A DNA stretch of 39,425 nt from Campylobacteraceae bacterium (GCA_027038275.1 JALVXC010000103.1:1-39425); one strand, 5' to 3'; positions 1 to 8,290 are shown, numbered from the stretch's first letter. Translations and numbers: made by a program. The notes: generated from the letters alone by a model not told the origin.

Positions 1-57
1 TGATAATGGTGGTGTAATCGATTTTATGCTATTATTTTTTTGGGTGTCTTTATTCAT
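1..57 (-). CDS. possible 5' end of an unidentified gene cut by the window edge
   Basis: On the minus strand an ATG at 57-55 opens a frame that stays open to the window edge and encodes MNKDTQKNNSIKSITPPLS. It would lie 68 nt downstream of pyrD on the same strand. No good Shine-Dalgarno sequence precedes the ATG, and only 19 codons are visible, so this may be a chance frame. No family can be assigned. Confidence 0.2.
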   Translation of the reverse strand, partial: MNKDTQKNNSIKSITPPLS

Positions 58-84
58 AAGTATTATTAAATACTATAGATACCC
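42..84 (+). terminator. possible plus-strand terminator hairpin left of pyrD
   Basis: An outer stem pairs GGGTGTCT (42-49) with AGATACCC (77-84), allowing one G-T wobble. An inner stem pairs AGTATT (59-64) with AATACT (69-74). ATTTTTAGC follows on the plus strand, as for a weak Rho-independent terminator of a plus-strand gene lying left of the window. It could also slow transcription leaving pyrD. There is a large internal loop, so the assignment is tentative. Confidence 0.3.
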
Positions 85-125
85 ATTTTTAGCTTATCCC
101 ACACAATCCGTTATAATCAGAAAAA

Positions 126-1190
126 TTAATGACAATCAGCACCAATAGCCTCTGAAATATGCTTATATCCATCTGCTTTTAGTAGTTCAACTAACCCTTC
201 GTTTATATCTTTTATCATTTTTGGACCATTGTAGATTAGCATAGAGAAGACCTGAATAAGTGATGCTCCTGCTTTAATACGTCGGTAGGCATCTTCGGCT
301 GTCTCTATTCCACCTACAGAGATGAGCAGAGTCTCTCCATATAGCTCTTTTCCAATAGCCTGAAAGAGTCTAAATGATTTTTCACGAACTAAAGCTCCAG
401 AGATTCCTCCAAAATCTTTTGCATTTGGTGTAACAGAGTAGTCAATGGTTGTATTTGTAGCTATAATTCCTGAAGCTCCTGCATCAACAGCTGTTGTACA
501 AAGTGCAATGGCATCATCAGGAGTCATATCAGGTGCAATTTTAAGTAAAATAGGTTTAGATGTAATCTCTTTTGCCATTGTAAAGAGGTCGGTAATAAAC
601 TTTTCATTTTGTAAATCTCTAAGCCCTGGGGTGTTTGGTGAAGAGATATTAATAACTATATATGTACCATAATCTTTAAATGCTTCTAGCAATATACGGT
701 AGTCATTTAGTGCTTCATCTTCTGGTGTAACTTTATTTTTACCAATATTTATGCCAATAGGGTAGTCAAAGTTTTTAACTTTGTTAAGTTGAGCTAACAT
801 ATACTCAGCCCCACGATTGTTAAACCCCATAGCATTTTGAATAGAACGCTCCTCTTTTAGTCTAAAGAGTCTTGGTCGTGGGTTTCCTACTTGTGGCTTA
901 GGGGTTACTGTTCCTATCTCGGTAAAGCCAAAACCAAGCGATGGCATAGCTTTTATATACTCTCCATTTTTGTCAAAACCAGCTCCAAGACCTACAGGAT
1001 TTTTAAAGGTTGTTTCAAAAAACTCTTGGTGCAACATTGGGTTGTTGACAAAGTAGTGATTTTTTGGAATCTGAAATAACAAAGGGGCATAAGGAGCTGT
1101 CTTAAGGGCTAGACCTGTAATGCTATGAGCTGTTTCAGGATTTAGTTGAAACAGAATGTTTTTAATAGTTTGGTAAGAAAAAAGTGACAT
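126..1190 (-). CDS. pyrD: dihydroorotate dehydrogenase (quinone), class 2
   Basis: The product oxidises dihydroorotate to orotate with FMN and passes electrons to membrane quinone, the fourth step of pyrimidine synthesis. Visible family motifs are NPVGLGAGFDKNGE, FTEIGTVTPKPQ, the FMN/substrate segment SIQNAMGFNNRG, INISSPNTPGLRDLQ (containing the class 2 catalytic serine region), KIAPDMT, ATNTT and ISVGGIETAEDA. The amphipathic N-terminus that attaches class 2 enzymes to the membrane is present. The start is taken at the ATG at 1190 (MSLFSYQT), because GGAG lies six bases upstream. A longer frame from a TTG at 1202 would place that ribosome site inside the gene. The length of 354 aa is normal. 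A -10 box and a hairpin overlapping the ribosome site lie just upstream. Confidence 0.96.
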   Translation of the reverse strand: MSLFSYQTIKNILFQLNPETAHSITGLALKTAPYAPLLFQIPKNHYFVNNPMLHQEFFETTFKNPVGLGAGFDKNGEYIKAMPSLGFGFTEIGTVTPKPQVGNPRPRLFRLKEERSIQNAMGFNNRGAEYMLAQLNKVKNFDYPIGINIGKNKVTPEDEALNDYRILLEAFKDYGTYIVINISSPNTPGLRDLQNEKFITDLFTMAKEITSKPILLKIAPDMTPDDAIALCTTAVDAGASGIIATNTTIDYSVTPNAKDFGGISGALVREKSFRLFQAIGKELYGETLLISVGGIETAEDAYRRIKAGASLIQVFSMLIYNGPKMIKDINEGLVELLKADGYKHISEAIGADCH

Positions 1191-1192
1191 AA

Positions 1193-1219
1193 AATACTCC
1201 AATAAAAAATTGGAGTATT
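1193..1219 (-). promoter_or_regulatory. hairpin covering the pyrD ribosome-binding site, with adjacent TATAAT
   Basis: AATACTCCAAT (1193-1203) and ATTGGAGTATT (1209-1219) form a perfect 11-bp stem with a 5-nt loop. On the minus strand one arm contains the GGAG that serves as the pyrD Shine-Dalgarno sequence. A perfect TATAAT (1222-1217, minus) overlaps the other arm, so a transcript starting about 7 nt later would lack part of the stem. Only read-through RNA from the upstream gene would fold the site shut. On the plus strand the stem is followed by a T7 run, so it could also terminate plus-strand RNA. Confidence 0.5.
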
Positions 1220-1230
1220 ATACTTTTTTT

Positions 1231-1725
1231 CTAGTAAAAGTAGTGCATGGAGAGGTTAAGATTGTTGATATTGTCAATATTTTTAAGCTTTGATGTTTTT
1301 AAATATCTATAGCCCAAATCGAGGTCAAAGTCATCATTTAAGATATATGCTAACCCTGTATTTAGACCATACACATAACCTCTATCTCTTGCTAAATGAT
1401 TGCTATTTGCTTGTAAAACACCAAATGAAGCACCTAAATATGGTTTAAGTAATGAGTTTTCAAATGTGTTATTAAAAATACCCATATCTATTTGAAGAAG
1501 TAACATCTGAAACTTGTCATCTCCATTTTTATCATAGCTATAGATAATAGAGCTTCTTGAATTTTCTTGTTGAACTCCATATTTTACTCCAAAAGAAGGA
1601 GTGTCTCTATTTTCAAATTTTGATATACCAGTTTGAATACCAATAAATGAATAGCTTGTATCTGTAGCTAAAATAGGAGTTGCTAGTAAACATAAAGGTA
1701 AAAATAGTTTATAAAATTTTGTCAT
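1231..1725 (-). CDS. small outer-membrane beta-barrel protein
   Basis: The 164-aa product begins with a signal peptide (hydrophobic to about residue 20, ending near ATPILATDTS). Short amphipathic strands with many aromatic residues follow, and it ends in ...LNLSMHYFY. The terminal aromatic residue and the alternating pattern (GLNTGLAYILNDDFDLDLGYRYLKT) match the eight-stranded OmpA/opacity-type barrel family. The best reading is a small outer-membrane protein of unknown ligand. It has its own promoter: a minus-strand TATAAT at 1764-1759. It precedes pyrD on the same strand with about 40 nt between them, so some read-through into pyrD is likely. No enzymatic motif is visible. Confidence 0.7.
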   Translation of the reverse strand: MTKFYKLFLPLCLLATPILATDTSYSFIGIQTGISKFENRDTPSFGVKYGVQQENSRSSIIYSYDKNGDDKFQMLLLQIDMGIFNNTFENSLLKPYLGASFGVLQANSNHLARDRGYVYGLNTGLAYILNDDFDLDLGYRYLKTSKLKNIDNINNLNLSMHYFY

Positions 1726-1758
1726 ATTGGTGACCTTATATAATATATTATCTTCGGA

Positions 1759-1764
1759 ATTATA
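1759..1764 (-). promoter_or_regulatory. -10 box of the outer-membrane protein gene
   Basis: Minus-strand GCTATAATTCC contains a perfect TATAAT 34 nt before the ATG. AT-rich DNA and no clear -35 lie upstream, as is usual for Campylobacterota sigma-70 promoters. Confidence 0.5.
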
Positions 1765-1833
1765 GCTAAAGTTATCTTTATATTAAAATATTTTTAAGTT
1801 TATATATTAAATTGCTGAAAATATTTTTCACTT

Positions 1834-2385
1834 TTAAGTAATATTGTTGTATCTATAAATCCATATTAAAACCCCGACTTGAATAAAAACAATCCCCCAA
1901 TAGACCAACTGAAAAGAGCTTTTAATTGTCTTGTGTCTAAAAAATTTTTGTGCTACAAGTGCCAAGGGAGAACCACCAAGAAGAGCTAGAGTTTGTAGGT
2001 TAAGTTCTGGCACTCGGAGTTTGTCACTACTAGAGATAAATTTGTCATAACCATAGAGTAAAAAAGTAGCTATATTTATACTAACTAAATATGCTAGTAA
2101 AAAGTGTACCTTTTGAGACAAATAGAGAGAGGCAACAGCAACAAAGAGAGATGAGATAGTCCCAAAAATTAAATATGGTGAACGCTGTTTAGCTCCTGCT
2201 TCTACATTAACAGCAGAGAGACCTCTGTTGGTTTTTTGTATGTTAAAGGTTACCTCTTGACCCTGTTCTAATGTTTTTGAGTTTTTAACCTTTGAGATGT
2301 GAACAAAGATATCCTCTTCTTGTTCATCAGAACGAATAAATCCATAACCTTTTTCTTTGTTGAAGTTGACGATATAGCCTTGCAT
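1834..2385 (-). CDS. cold-shock domain / DUF1294 fusion membrane protein
   Basis: The 183-aa protein has two parts. Residues 1-65 form a cold-shock domain with the RNA-binding pattern KGYGFIRSDEQEEDIFVHIS. Residues 70-180 form a DUF1294 membrane domain with about four hydrophobic helices and the family signature YGYDKF...LRVPE...LALLGGSPLALVAQKFFRHKT. Fusions of this architecture are known in many bacteria but have no settled function. The ATG overlaps the stop of the metal permease gene by one base, and GAGGA lies seven bases upstream. It is therefore translationally coupled to the metal importer, which may hint at a role in stress or metal starvation; that is an inference. Confidence 0.85.
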   Translation of the reverse strand: MQGYIVNFNKEKGYGFIRSDEQEEDIFVHISKVKNSKTLEQGQEVTFNIQKTNRGLSAVNVEAGAKQRSPYLIFGTISSLFVAVASLYLSQKVHFLLAYLVSINIATFLLYGYDKFISSSDKLRVPELNLQTLALLGGSPLALVAQKFFRHKTIKSSFQLVYWGIVFIQVGVLIWIYRYNNIT

Positions 2386-3197
2386 TATCTAATCCTCTCC
2401 AAAATCTTACTAACCCCCAAAAAGAGAAACAAAGAAACAGCCGAAACCAAAATAATAGAAGCACCAGAAGCAATCTCATACTCATACGAAAACCAAAGCC
2501 CAATAAGTGTAAAAATAGAGGAGAAGATACCCGAGAGTATCATCATAACATAGAGAGTATTAGAGAGCTTCTCTGCAATATAGACAGGAATAGTAAGCAG
2601 GGCAATTACCAAAATAAGCCCCACTACTTTAATAGCAACCACCACAGTTAAAGCAGAGAGTACCAAGATAAGAGTGTAGAAAAAGGGTACATTAATCCCT
2701 CTTAAATTAGCATATTCGCTATCGTAAGAGACTGCTAAAATATCTCTATACCAAAAGGTCATAATAAAAAGAATAACCACCAACAACCCACCCATAAACC
2801 ATAAATCAGAGCTAGAAACAGCCAAAATAGAGCCAAAAAGGTAGCTCATAAAGTCTGCTTGATAACCAGGAGTAAGGTCAATTAGCACAACTCCCAAAGC
2901 CATACCAACAGCCCACATAAGACCAATGAAAGTATCCATTCTCTCACGCTCTTTTAGAGTAATAGAGGCAATAATAAGTGCTGAAAGAACAGCAAACAGA
3001 GATGCTCCAAGAAACATAGGCAACCCAAAAAAGACAGCAACCCCAATACCCCCATAAGCAGTATGAGCAATTCCTCCTGCTAAAAAAACCATACGATTGA
3101 CCACAATAAGCGAACCAATAATCCCTGATGCGATAGAGACTAAAAGACCTGCCATAAGAGCATTTTGAACAAAGTCGTAGCTAAGGGCTTCAAGCAT
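2385..3197 (-). CDS. znuB: zinc/manganese ABC transporter permease (ZnuB/MntB family)
   Basis: The 270-aa membrane protein has seven to nine hydrophobic segments. It belongs to the ABC-3 permease family of metal importers, recognised by SIASGIIGSLIVVNRMVFLAGGIAHTAYGGIG at the N-terminus and KVVGLILVIALLTIPV near residue 190. It forms the channel through which the metal delivered by the binding protein crosses the inner membrane. AAGGAG six bases before the ATG supports the start. The gene overlaps the end of the ATPase gene by 8 nt and touches the cold-shock/DUF1294 gene. Zinc is the likeliest substrate, but manganese or iron cannot be excluded by sequence alone. Confidence 0.88.
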   Translation of the reverse strand: MLEALSYDFVQNALMAGLLVSIASGIIGSLIVVNRMVFLAGGIAHTAYGGIGVAVFFGLPMFLGASLFAVLSALIIASITLKERERMDTFIGLMWAVGMALGVVLIDLTPGYQADFMSYLFGSILAVSSSDLWFMGGLLVVILFIMTFWYRDILAVSYDSEYANLRGINVPFFYTLILVLSALTVVVAIKVVGLILVIALLTIPVYIAEKLSNTLYVMMILSGIFSSIFTLIGLWFSYEYEIASGASIILVSAVSLFLFLGVSKILERIR

Positions 3198-3948
3198 TTG
3201 AGTCTCCTTGTGTGGTTTTTAGATTTTGAAAGAGGTTGACTTCGCAAAACTTGTTAGTGCATTGGTTTATACTATTTTTTGCAAAACTCTCTTGTGTTAG
3301 ACCATGAAAAGAGAGGGTTTTGTTAATATGCACAACAGTAGAGGCATACTGCATAATAAAAGATAGGTCATGGCTAACCACAATAATAGTTATATAGCTA
3401 TTTAACTCTTTAAGTAGCTCATAAATCTGCTTTTGACCCTCTACATCTATACTTGCTGTAGGCTCATCTAAAATCAACACTTTAGGGTGGGCACACAAAG
3501 CACGAGCAATCATAACTCGTTGACGTTGCCCCCCAGAGAGCGAACCAATCTTCTCATTTGCAAACTTCTCCATACCAACTTGAGCCAAAGCTCCCAAAGC
3601 ACAACGCTTCTCCTCCTCTGCATACCCAAAAAGAGGGCGTTTTGTACCTATGTGACCCATTAACACTACCTCTAGAACCTTAATAGGAAAGTCGGTATTT
3701 ACATTGGTATTTTGAGGAACATAACCAATCTTTTGTAGGTTTTTGTGTGGCTTCTCTCCAAAGATTTTAATACTCCCCTCTTTGACAGGGTTAATTCCCA
3801 ATATAAGTTTAAGCAGAGTAGATTTACCCCCACCATTTGGACCAATAATAGCTAAAAAATCTCCCTCTTCAACACACAGATTAATATTTTCTAAGACTTT
3901 CTGCTTTTGGTAAGAGAAGCTAAGATTTTTTATCTCTATAATGCACAT
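3190..3948 (-). CDS. znuC: zinc/manganese ABC transporter ATP-binding protein
   Basis: This ABC ATPase energises the metal importer. It shows Walker A (GPNGGGKST), the Q-loop (YVPQNTNVN), signature LSGGQRQR, Walker B (VLILDEPTASID) and the H-loop (VVSHD). The C-terminus has a short extension with two cysteines (CTNKFC), often seen in metal-importer ATPases. The start is placed at the ATG at 3948 (MCIIEIKNLSFSY), two bases after the stop of the binding-protein gene and with AAGAG upstream. A frame extending to a TTG at 3969 adds seven residues inside the previous gene and is less likely. The length of 252 aa is typical. Confidence 0.9.
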   Translation of the reverse strand: MCIIEIKNLSFSYQKQKVLENINLCVEEGDFLAIIGPNGGGKSTLLKLILGINPVKEGSIKIFGEKPHKNLQKIGYVPQNTNVNTDFPIKVLEVVLMGHIGTKRPLFGYAEEEKRCALGALAQVGMEKFANEKIGSLSGGQRQRVMIARALCAHPKVLILDEPTASIDVEGQKQIYELLKELNSYITIIVVSHDLSFIMQYASTVVHINKTLSFHGLTQESFAKNSINQCTNKFCEVNLFQNLKTTQGDSNA

Positions 3949-3949
3949 C

Positions 3950-4774
3950 TTAAGGCTCTTTATGGGCAATGGCTTTAGCTAAATTTTGCAGATTTTCACC
4001 CCAATTTTCAGCTAGAGTTGAGGCTTTTATGACACTAATATTTAGTTGTTTTGAGATAATCTTTGAGGCTTTATCTGAAAACTCTGGTTGTGTAAATATG
4101 GCTTGAACCTGCTCTTTTTTTGCTTTTTCAATAATCTTTACCAAAGCTTTCATCTTAGGAGATTTACCCTCTACCTCAACAGCTAACTGTTTTAACCCAT
4201 AACGTTTAGCAAAGTATCCCCAAGCAGGGTGAAAGACCATAAAGGTTGTACCTTTTGGGGTATCTTTTAAAATATTTTTTATATTTTGGTCAAGCTCATC
4301 TATCTCTTTTAGAAACTTCTCTAGGTTCTCTTTGTAGTAGTTTTTATTGGCTTTGTCTACTTTGACCAAAGCTTCATAAATATTTTGAGCAATTATTCTA
4401 ACATTGATAGGGTCAACCCACACATGAGGGTCTAGCTCTTCTTGTTTATGATGGTGCATAGCTGTTTTATTTATATCTTTAGAGGTGTCAATCACAAGCA
4501 TATCGCTGTTTTGATTTATAAATTTACTAAGCCATACCTCTTCAAACTCAACACCAATAGCGAGGTAGAGCATTGCTTTGCTTAGTCTTTTCATTTGAGA
4601 TGGTTTTGGTGTGTAGGTGTGAGGAGAAGCTCCATTCTCTACCATAACAGTCACATCAACCTTATCTCCACCAATCTTATTAACAAAGAGTTTTTGGGGT
4701 ACAATGCTAACAATTACGTTAACTTTTGCAAATGTTACAACTGTAAATATAAGTATTAAAAGTAATTTTTTCAA
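3950..4774 (-). CDS. znuA: periplasmic zinc/manganese-binding protein (ZnuA family)
   Basis: This is the solute-binding protein of the adjacent importer. A 16-residue signal peptide leads to the cluster A-I fold (VIVSIVPQK). Expected metal ligands are visible: H52 (GASPHTYTPKPSQ), H117 (LDPHVWVDP), H182 (VFHPAWGYF) and an acidic residue in TQPEFSDKAS (about 231-234). A short histidine cluster (H107-109, MHHHK) lies just before H117, in the place of the His-rich loop of zinc-binding homologues. This favours zinc over manganese. Translation starts at a TTG, with GAGGA seven bases upstream. It is the first gene of a four-gene operon and is divergent from a small HTH gene, the obvious candidate to share its control region. 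Confidence 0.88.
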   Translation of the reverse strand: MKKLLLILIFTVVTFAKVNVIVSIVPQKLFVNKIGGDKVDVTVMVENGASPHTYTPKPSQMKRLSKAMLYLAIGVEFEEVWLSKFINQNSDMLVIDTSKDINKTAMHHHKQEELDPHVWVDPINVRIIAQNIYEALVKVDKANKNYYKENLEKFLKEIDELDQNIKNILKDTPKGTTFMVFHPAWGYFAKRYGLKQLAVEVEGKSPKMKALVKIIEKAKKEQVQAIFTQPEFSDKASKIISKQLNISVIKASTLAENWGENLQNLAKAIAHKEP

Positions 4775-4838
4775 GTTTTATCCTCTATTATATATTAAAA
4801 TGGAATAATAACATAATTCGTTTATAGGAGTCGTTAAG
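4775..4838. promoter_or_regulatory. divergent control region of znuA and the small HTH gene
   Basis: This 64-bp AT-rich spacer separates the TTG of znuA (minus) from the ATG of the next gene (plus). Both ribosome sites lie in it: GAGGA for znuA and AGGAG for the plus gene. TATATAATAG on the minus strand is a possible -10. No convincing Zur or Fur palindrome was found by eye. Confidence 0.35.
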
Positions 4839-5129
4839 ATGAAAAAACTAACATTAAGAGAGTATGCAAGAGTGCATAAACTAAGTTACTTCAATGTTAT
4901 GAAGATGGTCAACAATGGCGATGTTAAAAGTGTAACTGAGCAGATAGGTGGAAAAGAGGTTAAGTATGTACTTGTGGAGGAGGAGCAAGAGAAGAGGGTG
5001 AGTGAAAATATCATAGAAACTTCATCTCAAAAGTTAACGCTTAAAGAGGAGAATGAGCTTTTAAAAAAGGAGATAGAGCGTCTAAAGGCTGAATTGGAGA
5101 GGTGTAATAGACGGACTGTTTTGGCATAA
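4839..5129 (+). CDS. small helix-turn-helix / coiled-coil protein
   Basis: The 96-aa product has an excisionase- or MerR-like N-terminal helix-turn-helix (LTLREYARVHKLSYFNVMKMVNNGDV, about 4-30). A short beta segment (GGKEVKYVLVEEE) and a heptad coiled coil (about 66-92) follow. The layout suggests a dimeric DNA-binding protein or an adaptor. It has AGGAG eight bases before its ATG. It is divergent from znuA and convergent with the MsbA-type gene, whose stop lies one base beyond its own. A role in regulating the zinc operon is possible from position only; no family with a known function was recognised. Confidence 0.7.
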   Translation: MKKLTLREYARVHKLSYFNVMKMVNNGDVKSVTEQIGGKEVKYVLVEEEQEKRVSENIIETSSQKLTLKEENELLKKEIERLKAELERCNRRTVLA

Positions 5130-5130
5130 A

Positions 5131-6840
5131 TTACACCAAAACCTTAGCCAACTTCTGATACTCTTCACACTCATTTATAAGGTCTTCATATTGCCCACGG
5201 CAGACAATCTCTCCCTCTTTAAAGACCAAAATAGCATCTGACTTTTCAATAGTGCTAAGTCTGTGGGCTACGGTAATGGTTATCATCTCATATTTTAACT
5301 CATGTAGAGCTTGTTGAATAAGTGCTTCACTCTTGTTGTCAAGGGCAGAGGTAGCTTCATCTAAGATGAGAATATCAGGCTCTTTATAGATAGCTCTTGC
5401 AAGGGCTATGCGTTGTCTTTGACCACCAGATAGGTTGTTTCCATTCTCTGTTAGCATAGTGTGTATGCCATATTCTAACAGCTCCACAAACTCTAACGCA
5501 TGGGCTTTTTTTAGTGCGTCAATGACCCTTTGTTCATCAAACTCTTGACCATAAGCGATATTTTGAGCAATGGTATCATTAAAAATATATATACGTTGAG
5601 TCACATAGGCTATGCGTTTGTGTAGAGACTCTAGGGTTAAATCTTTTATATTATACTTCTCATTTAGAACAATCTCTCCCTCACTAGGGTCATAGAAACG
5701 AACTAAGAGGTTTACTAAAGAGCTTTTACCAGCTCCAGAGTCACCCACAAGAGCTATGCTCTCACCTCTGTCAACCCCTAAAGAGATATTGTTTAGAGCT
5801 AATTTGTCACCATAATTTAGTGAGGTGTGTAGTACAGAGAGGTGTTTGATTTTTTCATTTAGCTCTATGCTTCCTGACTGTATAGTTGGTTGAGTGTTAA
5901 GAAGTTCAAACATACGTGTATTGGCAACAACTGCATCTTGTGCTTGGTTGTAGAGCGATGAGATTCTTTTGATGGGTGTATAGAGCATAAAAAGGGCTGT
6001 TGCAAATGCAAAAAAAGCTCCAACACTTATTCTCTCCTCTATAACCTCTGTTCCTCCTATGTAGATAACTAACCCAATAGCAACAGAGCCGAGTATCTCC
6101 ATTATAGGAGAGGTTAGGGCATTGACTTTAATCTGTTTGAGTAGATAGGTAAAGACATTATGGTTCTCTTTTTCAAACTTTTTTGCCTCTAACTCTTGGC
6201 TAGAGTTGGACTTGATAACCTCTATATTTGAAAATATCTCTCCTAAACGGGCTGTCATGTCTGATGTACTCTCTTGTGATAGCTTTGAGTACTTTTTCAT
6301 CTTTTTTGCTAAACGTGAAAGAGGGTAGAGAGCCAAAGGCATAATAATTAAAAAGTAGAAAGCAAGTTTTGGACTCTCGTAAATTACATACCCTGTTAGT
6401 GCCACAATGGTTAATGACTCACGAATAAGGTTTGGAATCATATTTGTTACAACAGTCTGAATACGTGCAATATCATTAGTGACACGAGAGAGTATCTCTC
6501 CTGTGTGCATGGTTTGAAAAAACTGCATATCTTGGTAGCTAAGGTGTTTGACCAACTTGTTACGAAGTTTTCGTACAACATCTAGCCCTATAAAAGACAT
6601 ATAGTAGGTCTGAATATACTGTCCTACCCCTTTAAGTGCAAAGACCCCCACAAGCAAAAATGGCATAAGAGCTAACATCTCTGTGTCTTTGTTAATAAAG
6701 ACATCATCTAGTACAGGTTTAATAAGTTGTGCTGTTCCTGCTGTTCCGACTGCGACGGCTATCATTCCTATAATAGCAAAAAGGAATTGCCGTTTATAGC
6801 CTATGAGATAGGGTAGATACTGTTTAAAGAGATTTTTCAT
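5131..6840 (-). CDS. msbA: lipid A / lipid-linked ABC exporter, MsbA type
   Basis: The 569-aa half-transporter fuses a six-helix membrane domain (about 1-310) to an ATPase domain (about 330-569). ATPase motifs are Walker A GDSGAGKSS, Q-loop YVTQRIYIF, signature LSGGQRQR, Walker B ILILDEATSALD and H-loop TVAHRLS. The N-terminal segment AQLIKPVLDDVFINKD and the membrane-domain motif GEILSRVTNDIARIQ fit the MsbA branch that flips core-lipid A across the inner membrane. Related drug or polysaccharide exporters look similar, so substrate is inferred. The gene follows cysS by 18 nt and probably shares its transcript. Its ribosome site is weak. Confidence 0.85.
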   Translation of the reverse strand: MKNLFKQYLPYLIGYKRQFLFAIIGMIAVAVGTAGTAQLIKPVLDDVFINKDTEMLALMPFLLVGVFALKGVGQYIQTYYMSFIGLDVVRKLRNKLVKHLSYQDMQFFQTMHTGEILSRVTNDIARIQTVVTNMIPNLIRESLTIVALTGYVIYESPKLAFYFLIIMPLALYPLSRLAKKMKKYSKLSQESTSDMTARLGEIFSNIEVIKSNSSQELEAKKFEKENHNVFTYLLKQIKVNALTSPIMEILGSVAIGLVIYIGGTEVIEERISVGAFFAFATALFMLYTPIKRISSLYNQAQDAVVANTRMFELLNTQPTIQSGSIELNEKIKHLSVLHTSLNYGDKLALNNISLGVDRGESIALVGDSGAGKSSLVNLLVRFYDPSEGEIVLNEKYNIKDLTLESLHKRIAYVTQRIYIFNDTIAQNIAYGQEFDEQRVIDALKKAHALEFVELLEYGIHTMLTENGNNLSGGQRQRIALARAIYKEPDILILDEATSALDNKSEALIQQALHELKYEMITITVAHRLSTIEKSDAILVFKEGEIVCRGQYEDLINECEEYQKLAKVLV

Positions 6841-6858
6841 TTTTATACTTTATTTAAA

Positions 6859-8259
6859 TTATATCTTTTCCCATACAGTACCATTGGCTGTGTCCATAAT
6901 GGCAATATCCATAGAGGAGAGTTCATTACGAATTGTATCTGCTTTTGCATAATCTTTCTCTTTTTTTGCAATATCTCTTGCCTCTATTAGAGCTTCTATT
7001 TTGGCTTTTGTCTCTTTGTCTATGCCAATTTGAAAGTAACTAAATGGCTCTTTACCACCAATGCCTAAAAGATTGTAAATAAACTTTATATTAGCTAAAG
7101 TTTCTTTCTTTAACCCTTTATCTTTGGGATTCTCGTCAAGCTTATCATTTGTCTCACTTATCATCTGCTCAACTCTAGCTAGAGCTACAGAGATATTTAG
7201 GTCATCACTCATAGCCTTTAAGACATCTTTTTGAAAGGCAATATTCGGTTTAGAAGCTTTGGTAGGGGTGACTCTCTTTTTGAGTCTGTAGAGTCTATCT
7301 AAACGCTTTTTAGAGTGAAGTAAATCCTCCTCATTAAAGTTAAAGTCATTTCTGTAGTGAACAGAGATGAGGTAGTTTCGTAAAATCTCACCATCATAGA
7401 CTTTAAGAGCATCTTTGACAAAAAAGGAGTTACCTAAAGATTTACTCATCTTCTCTCCGTCAATGTTTACAAACCCATTGTGCATCCAATACTTAGCAAG
7501 TTCATGTCCTGTAGCACATCTACTTTGAGAGGCTTCGTTCTCATGGTGAGGAAAGAGTAGGTCTGCACCTCCTCCATGAATATCTATACTATACTCACTA
7601 TTTCCCTCAAAGTGCTTCTCTATCATAGCCGAACACTCAATGTGCCAACCTGGGCGACCTTTTGAAAATGGCATCTCAAAGCAGATGTCATCTTGTGAAG
7701 AACAGGCTTTCCAGAGTGCAAAATCTTTTGGGTTACGTTTTTCAGGATTGTGTTCTACTCGGCTTTGGTTCTCTTCATCATCTGTTACTTTATGAGAGAT
7801 AGCTCCATAGTTTGGGTCTTTAGATGTATCAAAATAGACATCACCAGAGCTAACCACATAGGCAATGTCTTTGTCAATAAGCCCTTGAATCATACTCTCA
7901 ATTGCCTCTAGTGACTCTGTAGCTTTTGGTTCTATGTCAGCTTCACTCACACCTAAAGCTCTCATATCCTCTTTATAACGCTTAATATAGTGAGTTGTTA
8001 TCTCCTCTAAACTCTTACCTGTGGCTTGAACTTTTTTAATAATCTTATCGTCAATATCGGTAAAGTTTTTCCCCATAGTAACTTCATAGCCTAAAGCTTT
8101 AAGTGTACGAGCTAAAAGGTCAAAACTAAGAGAACTTCTAGCATGTCCTAAGTGTGCATCGTCATAGACGGTAGGTCCACAAACATAGATAGATGCTTTA
8201 CGAGGAACAATGGATTTAAATGGAAGTTTAGTTTTTTTTACGCTATCGTAGATGTGCAT
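6859..8259 (-). CDS. cysS: cysteinyl-tRNA synthetase
   Basis: The enzyme charges tRNA-Cys with cysteine. The class I signatures are present: HLGH (36-39, within YDDAHLGHARS) and KMSKS (in GEKMSKSLGNSF). Zinc ligands are C27 (YVCGPT), the cysteine in GWHIECSAM, and residues in FPHHENE. The C-terminal half holds the helical anticodon-binding region and the DALR-like segment (ALARVEQMI). At 466 aa it is normal in length. The ATG at 8259 is preceded by AAGG and a perfect minus-strand -10 box at 8296-8291, making it the promoter-proximal gene of a cysS-msbA unit. Confidence 0.97.
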   Translation of the reverse strand: MHIYDSVKKTKLPFKSIVPRKASIYVCGPTVYDDAHLGHARSSLSFDLLARTLKALGYEVTMGKNFTDIDDKIIKKVQATGKSLEEITTHYIKRYKEDMRALGVSEADIEPKATESLEAIESMIQGLIDKDIAYVVSSGDVYFDTSKDPNYGAISHKVTDDEENQSRVEHNPEKRNPKDFALWKACSSQDDICFEMPFSKGRPGWHIECSAMIEKHFEGNSEYSIDIHGGGADLLFPHHENEASQSRCATGHELAKYWMHNGFVNIDGEKMSKSLGNSFFVKDALKVYDGEILRNYLISVHYRNDFNFNEEDLLHSKKRLDRLYRLKKRVTPTKASKPNIAFQKDVLKAMSDDLNISVALARVEQMISETNDKLDENPKDKGLKKETLANIKFIYNLLGIGGKEPFSYFQIGIDKETKAKIEALIEARDIAKKEKDYAKADTIRNELSSMDIAIMDTANGTVWEKI

Positions 8260-8290
8260 AGTAAAGTAACCTTATTATTTTATTGGTGTG

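Noticed and set aside
2-148. Open plus-strand frame ending at 148 that could be the tail of a membrane protein
   Set aside because: It has no visible start, would overlap the pyrD 3' end, and runs through a terminator-like hairpin. It may be chance in AT-rich DNA.
4775-4838. Zur or Fur box in the znuA control region
   Set aside because: The DNA is AT-rich and gives many weak matches, but none shows a clear palindrome.
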